Assembly: GCF_937996225.1 (NCBI RefSeq)
Contig: NZ_CALKTC010000084.1
Coordinates: forward strand, 47,892-111,891
Source: an uncultured Campylobacter sp.
GTDB taxonomy: Bacteria; Campylobacterota; Campylobacteria; Campylobacterales; Campylobacteraceae
Length of the DNA stretch: 64,000 bases
Direction: 5' to 3'
Position 1 is the stretch's first letter, and the number at the start of each line of letters is the position of its first letter. Position numbers and translations under genes: made by a program. Under the pieces are notes generated by a model, which was not told where the DNA came from, searched no databases, and saw only the letters and a program-made list of their open reading frames with translations. Shown in pieces: positions 1-7,779 of this stretch.

Positions 1-336
1 TAGGGCGTGAGGGAAGCGGGCTTTGCATTTTTCAAAGGTCGCTAGGGTCTTGTCGGCATCACACATAGGATCTCCGGGTCCTGCGATACCGATGACCGAG
101 ATATCTTGTCTAAATTTAAATAGATTTTCTACGTATTCCACGGCCTCGTCCGGGCTTTGCACCCTCCCCGTTACGCCGGGGCGATTTTCGTTGGCGCAGT
201 CGTAGATGCGGTTGCAAAAATTGCATTGGATATTGCAATGTGGCGCTACGGGAAGGTGCACGCGCCCGTAGGCGGCGGACGCCTTTTTGCTAAAGCAGGG
301 GTGGTTGTCGAAAGAGGGTTTGGCGAAAAAATTCAT
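1..336 (-). CDS. NifB-like radical SAM protein (3' part beyond window)
   Basis: Reading the minus strand from an ATG at 336 gives 112 codons open to the window edge, so the C-terminus is missing. Near the N-terminus are HPCFS, then a GRVHLPVAP stretch and the CNIQCNFC cluster motif (CX3CX2C), followed by CNRIYDCANENRPGV and later a GIAGPGDP glycine motif. This order is the N-terminal signature of NifB and NifB-like radical SAM enzymes, which bind a [4Fe-4S] cluster and S-adenosylmethionine. In nitrogen fixers NifB builds an 8Fe-9S-C precursor; no nif structural gene is visible here, so the real substrate is unknown. The start overlaps the stop of the upstream polyferredoxin gene by one base (TGATG), which suggests translational coupling. 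The family call is firm; the function is inference. Confidence 0.85.
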   Translation of the reverse strand, partial: MNFFAKPSFDNHPCFSKKASAAYGRVHLPVAPHCNIQCNFCNRIYDCANENRPGVTGRVQSPDEAVEYVENLFKFRQDISVIGIAGPGDPMCDADKTLATFEKCKARFPHAL

Positions 337-1112
337 CAATCTTTTTTCCTTCCGAATTTGATGGCGTCCACGTGGCAAACATCCATACAATCGCCGCAGT
401 TCGTGCAGTTCATCTCGTCGGGCCTAGTGCCCATTTCGCATTTGCGCAAACAGGCGTTGCAGTTATCGCAAGCGTCTGTTTTATAAACGCGAAATATTGA
501 AATTTTACGCAGCAGCTCCATTATGCCGCCGCTCGGACAGGCGAAGCGGCACCATAAATTTGCGACGATCAAGGACGCGGCGATGAGGGCCACGACGACG
601 GCAGTGCGAACCGCCCAGTACCAGTCGGAAAATTTAAAAGACATGATAACGGCGTTTAGGTACTCGTCGCTGGTGCGGATAGGGATCATGACGCGAGGAT
701 TGCCGTAGATAAAATATACGCCGGCGCTAAGCAAAACGGCTAGAACCATGCCTATTTGCGCATATCGTAGCTTCTTATTGTTTTTTAGCTTAAGCTTAAA
801 AGCGGCAAATTTGCCGAGCATTTGATTTACGAATCCGCCAGGGCAAAGCCAGCCGCAAAACGCGCGCCCGAGGAAAATAACCAGCACGGGGATAAATAGC
901 CAAAAGCCGAAAAACACGGTCGCAATCCGCCCCCAGCACGTAACGATCGGACAGGATTGGCAGTTTACGAAAGGCACGATAAAAGGGCATCTAAAAATCC
1001 CATAATACGCCCATTGCCCGATCGCGCCGATAAAAATCAGCTGCACCAAGCGACGAATTTTAGTTAGCCTAGAGACTTTTTTCATCTTTGCCATATTTAC
1101 GATACTAAACAT
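336..1112 (-). CDS. NapH-like membrane polyferredoxin (4Fe-4S binding protein)
   Basis: A 258-residue protein with about four membrane segments (near residues 22-42, 65-90, 120-140 and 165-190). Two cysteine motifs lie at membrane edges (FCGWLCPGG and WCRFACPSGG), as in the NapH/NosR/CcoG group. Two ferredoxin-type [4Fe-4S] motifs near the C-terminus (CDNCNACLRKC and CTNCGDCMDVC) complete the pattern. Such proteins pass electrons from the quinone pool or across the membrane to a partner redox enzyme. The first Met overlaps the end of the binding-protein gene by 8 bp; Met7 or Met10 are alternative starts. Its place between a Tat-exported binding protein and a NifB-like enzyme suggests it supplies electrons to the same process as the double-cubane reductase upstream, but that is inference. 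Confidence 0.85.
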   Translation of the reverse strand: MFSIVNMAKMKKVSRLTKIRRLVQLIFIGAIGQWAYYGIFRCPFIVPFVNCQSCPIVTCWGRIATVFFGFWLFIPVLVIFLGRAFCGWLCPGGFVNQMLGKFAAFKLKLKNNKKLRYAQIGMVLAVLLSAGVYFIYGNPRVMIPIRTSDEYLNAVIMSFKFSDWYWAVRTAVVVALIAASLIVANLWCRFACPSGGIMELLRKISIFRVYKTDACDNCNACLRKCEMGTRPDEMNCTNCGDCMDVCHVDAIKFGRKKD

Positions 1113-1962
1113 CTTTTACACCAAACCTTTCTATGAGTTCAAGCCCGCGTGCCGAATGGATGGAGGTAAAGCCGTGCCGCTCGAAAATTTCCTGCCCGTC
1201 CGAGCAGACGAAGTCTGCAAAGTCATCGGCAAGCTTCTCGTCTTTTACGTATTTCATGATATTTAGCGTAAAGGTAAGCGGCCCGGGCGGGATGAGTTTC
1301 TCGTCGATAGGCATGTATTCGATTTTGTCTTTAAATCTATCGTGCGTCGTTAGGCGCTTTTCGATGATGGACGCATCACCCTTGCCATCTACCAGATCGC
1401 ACATCATCTGGATGACGCATGAACCGTTGGCGATCATATTTTTCATAACAGGCTCGGTAAGGCCGGAATTTTTCAAAATTCCCTTTACCGGTCCGCTACC
1501 CGGAGGCGAAGCCCTTAGCGGCAACATCACCCGCACGCCGGGTTCCGCTAGATCCTTCAGATCGCGAATGCCCGCGGGATTTCCTTTCGGCACCACTAAG
1601 ACGTAGTCGGTAAAACACAGCGGTCTAAAGCGAAGGCTAAGGCCAGCCTTGCGTAGTTTTTGAGAGAGCTCCAAAACGCGAGCTCCGAAAACCTCTGTCT
1701 TGCCCTGCAAGGCTAGCAGCGACTTCCCGAGCGCCCCCGCAAAGGCGCCGGTGTACTGGATATTATGCCCCGTTTTGGACTCGTATGCTGCGTTTATCTG
1801 CGCAAAAGCCTCAGATAAACCTCCGCACGACCAAACTTGCAGTGAATCGGGCTTAAACGGCGTGAAACCGGCGAGCATCGATTCGGGTCCGGCGATGGCT
1901 GCCGCTGCCAAAGCTCCTTTTAAAAAGCCGCGACGAGATACGTCTACTTCTTTAAATTTCAT
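1105..1962 (-). CDS. Tat-exported substrate-binding protein (ModA-like fold)
   Basis: A 285-residue protein beginning with a twin-arginine signal (SRRGFLKG followed by an alanine-rich core), so it should be exported folded through the Tat system. The mature part reads like a type 2 periplasmic binding protein of the molybdate/tungstate group: an early SCGGLSEAF loop, a TGAFAGALGKSLLALQGKTEVFG stretch interrupted by helices, a VLVVPKGNPAGI block and a late FADFVCSDGQEIFERHGF helix. No ABC permease or ATPase lies beside it, so it may deliver a ligand to a redox system or act as a sensor. Tat export of such a protein suggests a bound cofactor or metal. It sits 71 bp after the reductase gene and overlaps the polyferredoxin gene. 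The ligand cannot be told from sequence. Confidence 0.75.
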   Translation of the reverse strand: MKFKEVDVSRRGFLKGALAAAAIAGPESMLAGFTPFKPDSLQVWSCGGLSEAFAQINAAYESKTGHNIQYTGAFAGALGKSLLALQGKTEVFGARVLELSQKLRKAGLSLRFRPLCFTDYVLVVPKGNPAGIRDLKDLAEPGVRVMLPLRASPPGSGPVKGILKNSGLTEPVMKNMIANGSCVIQMMCDLVDGKGDASIIEKRLTTHDRFKDKIEYMPIDEKLIPPGPLTFTLNIMKYVKDEKLADDFADFVCSDGQEIFERHGFTSIHSARGLELIERFGVKDV

Positions 1963-2033
1963 CTAACCTCTCCTTTCTTTGGCTTGTTTTTAAATTTAGA
2001 AAATTCTTCATTTTAAAATTTCGAGCTACCCGC

Positions 2034-3143
2034 TTAAAGCAGTTCTATAAACGCTTCTAGGCGCGTTCGAATTTGCCCGACGTCTTGCTTGGAGTAGTCA
2101 GTCTCCAGACTCATATAGCTTACTCCCGCTTCTTTGCTTGCCTCCTTTATTTTATTTGTCTCGATCGCGTAGGTGTGGCAGCCGCTTAACACGACGTCAA
2201 CGACGCCGTCCGCTTGATACTCGCGTACGAAATCCTTGATAACATCTGAGCGCGCGTCGTTTTGATACATCACCGAACATGGAATTTTAAGGTAGCGTTC
2301 GGCGATATTTGCGACCAGATCGCCCTTTGTTTGCACTTGGTTTTGATAGCCTTTGGTGCCGGAGCAGTTTTCAAAGGCTACCACGTCCGCGCCCAGCTCC
2401 TCGATCTGCTTGATAACCTTCTCATACACGCCTCCGCTTGGACAGCCGGTGATGATGATCCGCTTTTTGCGAGTTTTCGGCGGCGTCATCTCCTTTGCAG
2501 CGGCTATGTAGGCGCGTATCATTTTAAGCTTCTCCTGCTTGTCGTATATAAAGTCGCTCGCAAATGAAATTTGATGAATTTCGCTGCCCGCTACCGGCAT
2601 CGGATTTAGTTTGCCAAGCTCTAAAAGCTCCAACATCACCTTGCGCTCTTCGTTGTAAATTTGCACCGCATCGAGCAGCGCTTCATCGGTGATTTTCGTA
2701 TCAAATTTTTGCTCTAAAACTTTGCGAAATTCCCTAAGCTCGTCGGTAAAAAGCTCCAAACTCTTGCCGCCGGTCATATTCGGTAGCTGCAGCACGTGGA
2801 CGTCCTTGTGCTTTGCCAGCAGCTCATACATCTTTTTCTTACCGTCGCAGGTCGTTTCGCCTATGACGAGATCGCTGGCGTTCATATAGGGGCATTTTTT
2901 GGTAACTGCGTAGCCGTAGCTTGCCTTGATTAGCGGGCAAAGATTGCGCGGAAGCTCGGCGTGAGCCGCGTCTATCGGGCTTTCGTCATAGGCGCAAAGC
3001 CCAACCGGCACGGCGCCCGCGGCGTAAATAAGCTCCTTTGGCGAATAGGTGCAAAACATCCCCACTACGTGTTTGCCTTGCTCTTTTAGATCGTGCAGAG
3101 CCATTGCGTTGCGCTTTTTAAGCGCGTCAAAATCCATCTTCAT
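2034..3143 (-). CDS. Double-cubane-cluster anaerobic reductase (HgdB/YjiM family)
   Basis: A 369-residue member of the 2-hydroxyacyl-CoA dehydratase subunit D (FldC/HgdB) superfamily, single-subunit type resembling E. coli YjiM. Conserved cysteines appear in MFCTYSP, GLCAYDE, RNLCPLIKASYG, KKCPYM, GETTCDGKKKMYE, ITGCPSGG, FENCSGTKG and LSGCHTYAIE. These are enough to hold the [8Fe-9S] double cubane known in the Carboxydothermus double-cubane protein, which reduces small molecules at low potential with ATP-driven electron input. The start ATG overlaps the activase stop in ATGA and has an AAGGAG Shine-Dalgarno, so the two are co-translated as in yjiL-yjiM pairs. No CoA-transferase or dehydratase partner subunit is near, which favours the stand-alone reductase reading over a true 2-hydroxyacyl-CoA dehydratase. 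The physiological substrate is unknown. Confidence 0.85.
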   Translation of the reverse strand: MKMDFDALKKRNAMALHDLKEQGKHVVGMFCTYSPKELIYAAGAVPVGLCAYDESPIDAAHAELPRNLCPLIKASYGYAVTKKCPYMNASDLVIGETTCDGKKKMYELLAKHKDVHVLQLPNMTGGKSLELFTDELREFRKVLEQKFDTKITDEALLDAVQIYNEERKVMLELLELGKLNPMPVAGSEIHQISFASDFIYDKQEKLKMIRAYIAAAKEMTPPKTRKKRIIITGCPSGGVYEKVIKQIEELGADVVAFENCSGTKGYQNQVQTKGDLVANIAERYLKIPCSVMYQNDARSDVIKDFVREYQADGVVDVVLSGCHTYAIETNKIKEASKEAGVSYMSLETDYSKQDVGQIRTRLEAFIELL

Positions 3144-3916
3144 CTCGTCTCCTTTGAAATTTCATTTGCTTTGCGTGCGCCGATAAGCGAAGCGCCCATC
3201 GCGCCGCAGTAGATTGCGTTTTCGTGAGTAAAAATTTCAGCCCCCAGATGCTCGCCTAGAAGCTGTTTGAAGAGCGGCACGTTGCTAAGCCCGCCGCTTA
3301 AAAAGTAAATTTGATTTTCCAGCCGTTTGATGAGAGAGGCGACCTTATGCGCGGATGAGTCCACGATGGCGTAGGCGATCTCGCTCGTTTCGGCTCCGTT
3401 TGCGCTTAGCGAGACGATCTCGCTCTCGGCAAAAACAGTGCAGGTCGAGCTTAGCTTGATCGCGGGATTTTTGCGGGCGGTTTTGTAAATTTCGCTTAGC
3501 TCTAACCCCAGGCGGCCCGCACTGATCTCTAAAAATTTGCCCGTGCCCGCCGAGCATTTGTCGTTCATGATAAAATCCGCGGGCTTGCCGTTTTCGATCT
3601 TGATTGCTTTTGTATCCTGCCCGCCCACGTCGATGACGGTGCAATCAGGCTCAAACAAAAAGTGCGCCCCAAGGCCGTGGCATAAAATTTCGCTCATGCT
3701 AAGCTGTGCGTACTCTACGCTGACGCGTCCGTAGCCCGTAGCTGTTACGAAGCCCTCGCCGTAGCCTTTTTGCTCTAAAATTTGCTTGATCTGCCGCGCG
3801 ACTCTAACCGCGCTAAAGCCGCTTGGCAGCAAAAACAGTTCGCAAAATTTGCCGCGTTCGTTCATAACGGCGACCTTTGATGAGGTCGAACCGATGTCGA
3901 TACCGATAAAATGCAT
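3140..3916 (-). CDS. Acyl-CoA dehydratase-type activase (BadF/YjiL ASKHA ATPase)
   Basis: A 258-residue ASKHA-fold ATPase: phosphate-binding GIDIGSTSSK at residues 4-13, a second phosphate motif VIDVGGQDTKAI near residue 95, and a glycine-rich FLSGGLS adenosine motif near residue 205. The cysteines in NDKCSAGTG and SSTCTVFAESE are those that bridge the dimer through one [4Fe-4S] cluster in this family. The protein hydrolyses ATP to inject a low-potential electron into its partner, here the reductase encoded immediately downstream with a 4-bp ATGA overlap. Length and motifs are normal. No strong Shine-Dalgarno precedes the ATG at 3916. It is the first gene of the likely operon running to the window edge. 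Confidence 0.9.
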   Translation of the reverse strand: MHFIGIDIGSTSSKVAVMNERGKFCELFLLPSGFSAVRVARQIKQILEQKGYGEGFVTATGYGRVSVEYAQLSMSEILCHGLGAHFLFEPDCTVIDVGGQDTKAIKIENGKPADFIMNDKCSAGTGKFLEISAGRLGLELSEIYKTARKNPAIKLSSTCTVFAESEIVSLSANGAETSEIAYAIVDSSAHKVASLIKRLENQIYFLSGGLSNVPLFKQLLGEHLGAEIFTHENAIYCGAMGASLIGARKANEISKETR

Positions 3917-4075
3917 AAAATTTAAATCCGTCGAAAAATATTTCTACGCCGTAGAACTTTATCGCAATCTTAGCTTTTTAAGACTTTTATATCGCTGAAA
4001 TTTGGCACGGGCTCGGTGCGTATTTAAATTTAGCCTCACGCCGCGTTTGAATTGGTTTTAAATTTAGATTTAAAT

Positions 4076-5008
4076 TTAGCGTTCGCGGGCGATTAGAATT
4101 CCGCTTAAAATCACCACCGAGATACCCGCTAGCACGATCGGACCGGGCAGCCGGTCGCCTAGCATAATGCCTAGCGCCATGCTAAATAGGATGTCGCTGT
4201 AGCTGATCGCGGCGACGATGCCCGCTTTGCGCGAAGCGGCGTAGGCGCGCGTCATGTAAATTTGAAAGTAGATCCCGCTGACGCCCAGAAGCGCTACGAG
4301 CACCCAGCCAAAAAGGCTTGGCGGGTTGAAATAAGCGAGCTTCGCTAAATCCGCGCCGCTGAAAAGTCCTAAAATTTTAACCTCGCTACCTTCAAGCGCC
4401 CAGCCCGCAGCCATCATCATCGCGCTTAGAAAGGTAGCGGACGAGACGAAAACCAGCACGATGAGGTTGGTGGCGTAGTGTTTGCGAAGCTCGCGCACGC
4501 TCGTGTATGCAAGCCCCGCGCACATGCCGCCGAAGATTCCCACTGCATCGGTTACGCTGATGCCGATGTGCGGGCGCACGACGAGTAAAATTCCGCCAAA
4601 GCCGAGCAGTATCGCAAACCAGCCGCGCGAGCTTAGCTTTTCGCCTAAGAAAAATGCCGAAAATAGCGCGGTGAAAATGGGCGCCGTCTTTTGGAAGGTA
4701 AAAGCGGTGCCAAGATCGATGTGGGCGATATTGTAGAAGGTCGCTAAGATACCGCAGCTGCCGATAAAGCCGCGAAACGCGAGTAGCCACGGCTTGCCGC
4801 CCGGGCCCAGGTTTTTTACCCGCCGTAGCGAAAATAGCACGATCGCGATGCCTACGACGTTGCGGAAAAACACGATCTCGGCGCTACTCATATGCTCTGC
4901 CATGACCTTGGCTAAAGCGCCGTTTAGCGCAAAATAGAAGCTCGCTACTAGCATATAATAAACGCCCAGATGTTTCAGCCAAAACGCGGAGTAGAATTTT
5001 TGTTTCAT
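4076..5008 (-). CDS. EamA-family (DMT) transporter, copy 1
   Basis: A 310-residue inner-membrane protein with about ten hydrophobic helices forming two EamA repeats. Repeat one covers roughly residues 15-145 (ALNGALAKVMAEHMSS, SAEIVFFRN, AFTFQKTAPIFTALFSAFFLGEK split over helices). Repeat two covers roughly 155-305 and includes RAYAASRKAGIVAAISYSDILFS. Members export metabolites or amino acids by drug/metabolite exchange; the substrate cannot be read here. It lies 6 bp downstream of a close paralogue on the same strand (LGVYYML against LSVYYML, AFTFQKTAPI in both, KAGIVAAISYSDI against KAGIVATISYTDI), so the pair arose by tandem duplication and is probably co-transcribed. Confidence 0.85.
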   Translation of the reverse strand: MKQKFYSAFWLKHLGVYYMLVASFYFALNGALAKVMAEHMSSAEIVFFRNVVGIAIVLFSLRRVKNLGPGGKPWLLAFRGFIGSCGILATFYNIAHIDLGTAFTFQKTAPIFTALFSAFFLGEKLSSRGWFAILLGFGGILLVVRPHIGISVTDAVGIFGGMCAGLAYTSVRELRKHYATNLIVLVFVSSATFLSAMMMAAGWALEGSEVKILGLFSGADLAKLAYFNPPSLFGWVLVALLGVSGIYFQIYMTRAYAASRKAGIVAAISYSDILFSMALGIMLGDRLPGPIVLAGISVVILSGILIARER

Positions 5009-5014
5009 CGCGCG

Positions 5015-5920
5015 CTACTTTCGGTTCGCCACAAGTGTGCCCGCGACGATGATGAGTGCCATGCCCGAAAGCGCCATGAAACCGGGCAGGGCGTCGCCTA
5101 GCAGCAGCCCAAATAGCGTCGAAAAGATGATGTCTGTGTAGCTGATCGTAGCTACTATGCCCGCTTTGCGCGTCGCGGCGTAGGCCTTGGTGACGTAGGT
5201 TTGATAAAACAGCCCTAGCAGCCCCAGAAGCACGGCAAAGAGCCAGCCCTGCGCGTTTGGAATTTTAAATTTAGAAAGCATAAAGTTCAGCGCGGGCGCG
5301 TCTATAAATTTCGCCGCGATCATAAGCGCTACGGGCATTAGCGTGCCGGCAAGAAGCGCAGAGAGGATGATCGTATCGGAGCTATAGTATTTGCGCAGCC
5401 CGCGCACGGAGGTAAGCGCCATCGCGGCGAATAATCCGCTTAAAATTCCAAAAATATCGCTTGGCTGCAAGCCAAACTGCGGCTGAATCACCAAAACGAT
5501 GCCCACAAAGCCCAGGCAGACCGAGGACCAGCCCATCGCGCCGAATTTTTCGCCGAGGGTAAAGTACGCAATGATCGCCGTCCAAATGGGCGCCGTTTTT
5601 TGAAAGGTAAATGCCTCGCCGAGGCTGATGTTTGCGACGTTATAAAAAAATACCATCAGCCCCAAAATCCCGATAATGCCGCGAAACGCGAGCGTAAAAG
5701 GATGACCGCCCTTGTTTGCGAAGCGCGCCGTACGGGGACGAGCCTTGATTTTATAAAGCAGGATCAAAAGTCCGGGCAGATTGCGAAAGAGCACGACCTC
5801 AAGCGATGAAATTTGCGCACCCAAAAGCTTGGCAAAAACGCCCGTAAGAGAGTTGTAAAAGCACGCCATCAGCATATAATACACGCTTAGATGGTGCAGA
5901 AAGAAGTTGTTGTATTTCAT
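5015..5920 (-). CDS. EamA-family (DMT) transporter, copy 2
   Basis: A 301-residue paralogue of the next gene, also about ten membrane helices in two EamA repeats. The shared blocks LGEAFTFQKTAPIWTAI and KAYAATRKAGIVATISYTD show the common origin. It is first in the pair; a TATAAT-like box on the minus strand at 5943-5948 lies about 23 bp upstream of its ATG. Neighbouring members of such pairs can work as heteromers or as separate exporters; nothing in the sequence decides this. Substrate unknown. Confidence 0.85.
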   Translation of the reverse strand: MKYNNFFLHHLSVYYMLMACFYNSLTGVFAKLLGAQISSLEVVLFRNLPGLLILLYKIKARPRTARFANKGGHPFTLAFRGIIGILGLMVFFYNVANISLGEAFTFQKTAPIWTAIIAYFTLGEKFGAMGWSSVCLGFVGIVLVIQPQFGLQPSDIFGILSGLFAAMALTSVRGLRKYYSSDTIILSALLAGTLMPVALMIAAKFIDAPALNFMLSKFKIPNAQGWLFAVLLGLLGLFYQTYVTKAYAATRKAGIVATISYTDIIFSTLFGLLLGDALPGFMALSGMALIIVAGTLVANRK

Positions 5921-5942
5921 CGCGACCCTTTAAATTTGCGGA

Positions 5943-5948
5943 ATTATA
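5943..5948 (-). promoter_or_regulatory. Likely -10 box for the EamA pair
   Basis: The minus strand reads TATAAT here, in GTGTATAATTCC, about 23 bp before the ATG of the first EamA gene. No clear -35 is seen, which is usual for Campylobacter sigma-70 promoters. Confidence 0.5.
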
Positions 5949-6362
5949 CACGCATAATGATTAAATTTTAATATTCCGCCGTTTTAATATTTCGCCGCGC
6001 CGCCTGCTTTTGCGCACCCCGTGCGACGGCTCGGTTTTGTAATTCGGCGCTTGTATGCGCGGAATAGTCAAAATTTACTCAGCTGCGGGCTTTTATGCTT
6101 TCGCACGGTTGCGCCCGTTTCACGCTTTGGTTGCTAGTTTTCTCGTCCAGGCTTCAGTTTTAAAATTTTATAAATTTACGCGCAGCCCCAGTTTCGCGTC
6201 GTCCGCGGCGACGGATCGTGCGCTTTAAGGCCTTTTATCTAGGCGGCGTTCCGCTAGTGTCGCGATAAAATTTCGCTAAATTTAGCGCCTAAATTTTATA
6301 AAATTTTGCCGCCCGACTTGCGCGAGCGAGCGCGTAGAATTTGGCTTTAATCTATTTTTGGT
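5949..6362. other. Spacer between diverging EamA pair and der
   Basis: About 410 bp without a supportable gene. It is rich in TTTAAATTT-type motifs near both ends and has a GC-richer middle. Only the two promoter boxes flanking it look functional. Confidence 0.6.
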
Positions 6363-6368
6363 TATAAT
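6363..6368 (+). promoter_or_regulatory. -10 box of the der operon
   Basis: TATAAT in the context TTTTTGGTTATAATCGCGCC. Almost the same string occurs before sodB. Transcription would start near 6375, which rules out the upstream in-frame TTG at 6358 and fixes the der start at GTG 6394. Confidence 0.7.
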
Positions 6369-6393
6369 CGCGCCAAAAACTACAAGGACGAAC

Positions 6394-7779
6394 GTGAAAA
6401 GTTTGATCATCATCGGGCGCCCCAACGTCGGCAAGTCGAGTCTTTTTAACCGCCTAGCGGGCGCTCGCATCGCCATCACGAGCGACGTTGCGGGCACGAC
6501 GCGCGATACTAATAGAACCGAAGCCGAAATTTTCGATCGCCGCGTGCGCGTGATCGATTCTGGCGGCTTGGACGACACCTCCGAGCTGTTTGCGCGCGTG
6601 CAGGCTAAGACGCTAAGCGAGGTCAAGGGCGCGGATTTGATAATCTTTATGACGGACGGCAAGCTGCTTCCGAGCGATGATGAGCGGCGGATATTTTTTT
6701 CGCTGCAAAGGCTCGGTAAGCCCATCGCCCTGGCGGTCAATAAGATCGACGGCAAGCGCGACGAGGAGCGTAGCTGGGAATTTAACGAATTCGGCGTTAA
6801 ATTTTTCCCGATCTCCGTCTCGCACAACAGCGGCATCGACGAGCTGAAAGAGTGGATATACGGCTTTTTGGACTCTGCGCCCGCGCAGCAGGACGAGGAT
6901 GAAATTTTTGATGATTTTATAGAGGGCTTTAACGACGAGGGCGAGCCGAAAGAGGGGCGCGACGAGGAATTTTATGCAGACAAAACCATCGGCGTGGGTA
7001 TCATCGGGCGGGTAAACGTCGGTAAATCGAGCCTTCTAAACGCGCTTGTGGGCTCGCAGCGCTCGGTCGTGAGCGATTACGCGGGCACGACGATCGACCC
7101 GGTGAACGAAAGCACGGAATTTGAAGGGCGCACGCTCGAGTTTATCGACACGGCGGGCATTCGCCGCCGCGGTAAGATCGAGGGCATCGAGCGCTTCGCG
7201 CTAAATCGCACCGAAAAAATTTTACAAAACTCCGACATCGCGCTTTTGGTGCTTGACGCAAGCGAGCCGCTAAACGAGCTGGACGAGCGCATCGCGGGGC
7301 TTGCGGCTAAATTTGAACTCGGGCTTATTATAATTTTAAACAAATGGGATCTTTGCGAACGCGATTACGACGAGTTTTGCCGCGATCTGCGCGATAGGTT
7401 TAAATTCCTTTCCTACGCGCCGATCATCAGCGTCAGCGCGACGGACAAGAAGCGGATACATAAAATTTACCCGCTCATTTTGGATGTTTATTCAAATTTC
7501 ACGCGCAAGCTCGGCACCGCAAGGATCAATGAGGCGGTAGAAGCCGCGATAAAGGCGCATCCGATACCTCGCGAGCGGGGCAAATCGGTTAAAATTTACT
7601 ACGCCGCGCAGATCGGTTTTGCGCCGCCGAAGATCGCCCTTGTGATGAACCGCCCGCAAGCGCTGCATTTCAGCTACAAGCGCTATTTGATAAATAAACT
7701 GCGCGCAAGCTTCGCTCTTTCGGGAAGTCCGCTAGTGCTGCTGCCGCGCAAAAAAGGGGAGGGCGATGAAGAGCGGTAA
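6394..7779 (+). CDS. der: Ribosome-assembly GTPase Der (EngA)
   Basis: A 461-residue tandem GTPase that acts in maturation of the 50S ribosomal subunit. The first G domain has GRPNVGKSS, TTRDTN, DSGG and NKID; the second, starting near residue 200, has GRVNVGKSS, DTAG and NKWD; a KH-like domain forms the C-terminus. An acidic linker (DEDEIFDDF region) joins the two G domains, as in other Der proteins. I place the start at GTG 6394 because it follows AAGGA by 5 bp and gives the usual KSLIIIGRPNVGK N-terminus; the longer frame begins inside the promoter. The gene overlaps aroK by 14 bp and heads a likely operon through trpS. Confidence 0.95.
   Translation: MKSLIIIGRPNVGKSSLFNRLAGARIAITSDVAGTTRDTNRTEAEIFDRRVRVIDSGGLDDTSELFARVQAKTLSEVKGADLIIFMTDGKLLPSDDERRIFFSLQRLGKPIALAVNKIDGKRDEERSWEFNEFGVKFFPISVSHNSGIDELKEWIYGFLDSAPAQQDEDEIFDDFIEGFNDEGEPKEGRDEEFYADKTIGVGIIGRVNVGKSSLLNALVGSQRSVVSDYAGTTIDPVNESTEFEGRTLEFIDTAGIRRRGKIEGIERFALNRTEKILQNSDIALLVLDASEPLNELDERIAGLAAKFELGLIIILNKWDLCERDYDEFCRDLRDRFKFLSYAPIISVSATDKKRIHKIYPLILDVYSNFTRKLGTARINEAVEAAIKAHPIPRERGKSVKIYYAAQIGFAPPKIALVMNRPQALHFSYKRYLINKLRASFALSGSPLVLLPRKKGEGDEER

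Noticed and set aside
2034..3916. True 2-hydroxyacyl-CoA dehydratase system
   Set aside because: Only one dehydratase-type subunit is present and no CoA-transferase or second subunit gene is adjacent; the single-subunit double-cubane reductase fits better.
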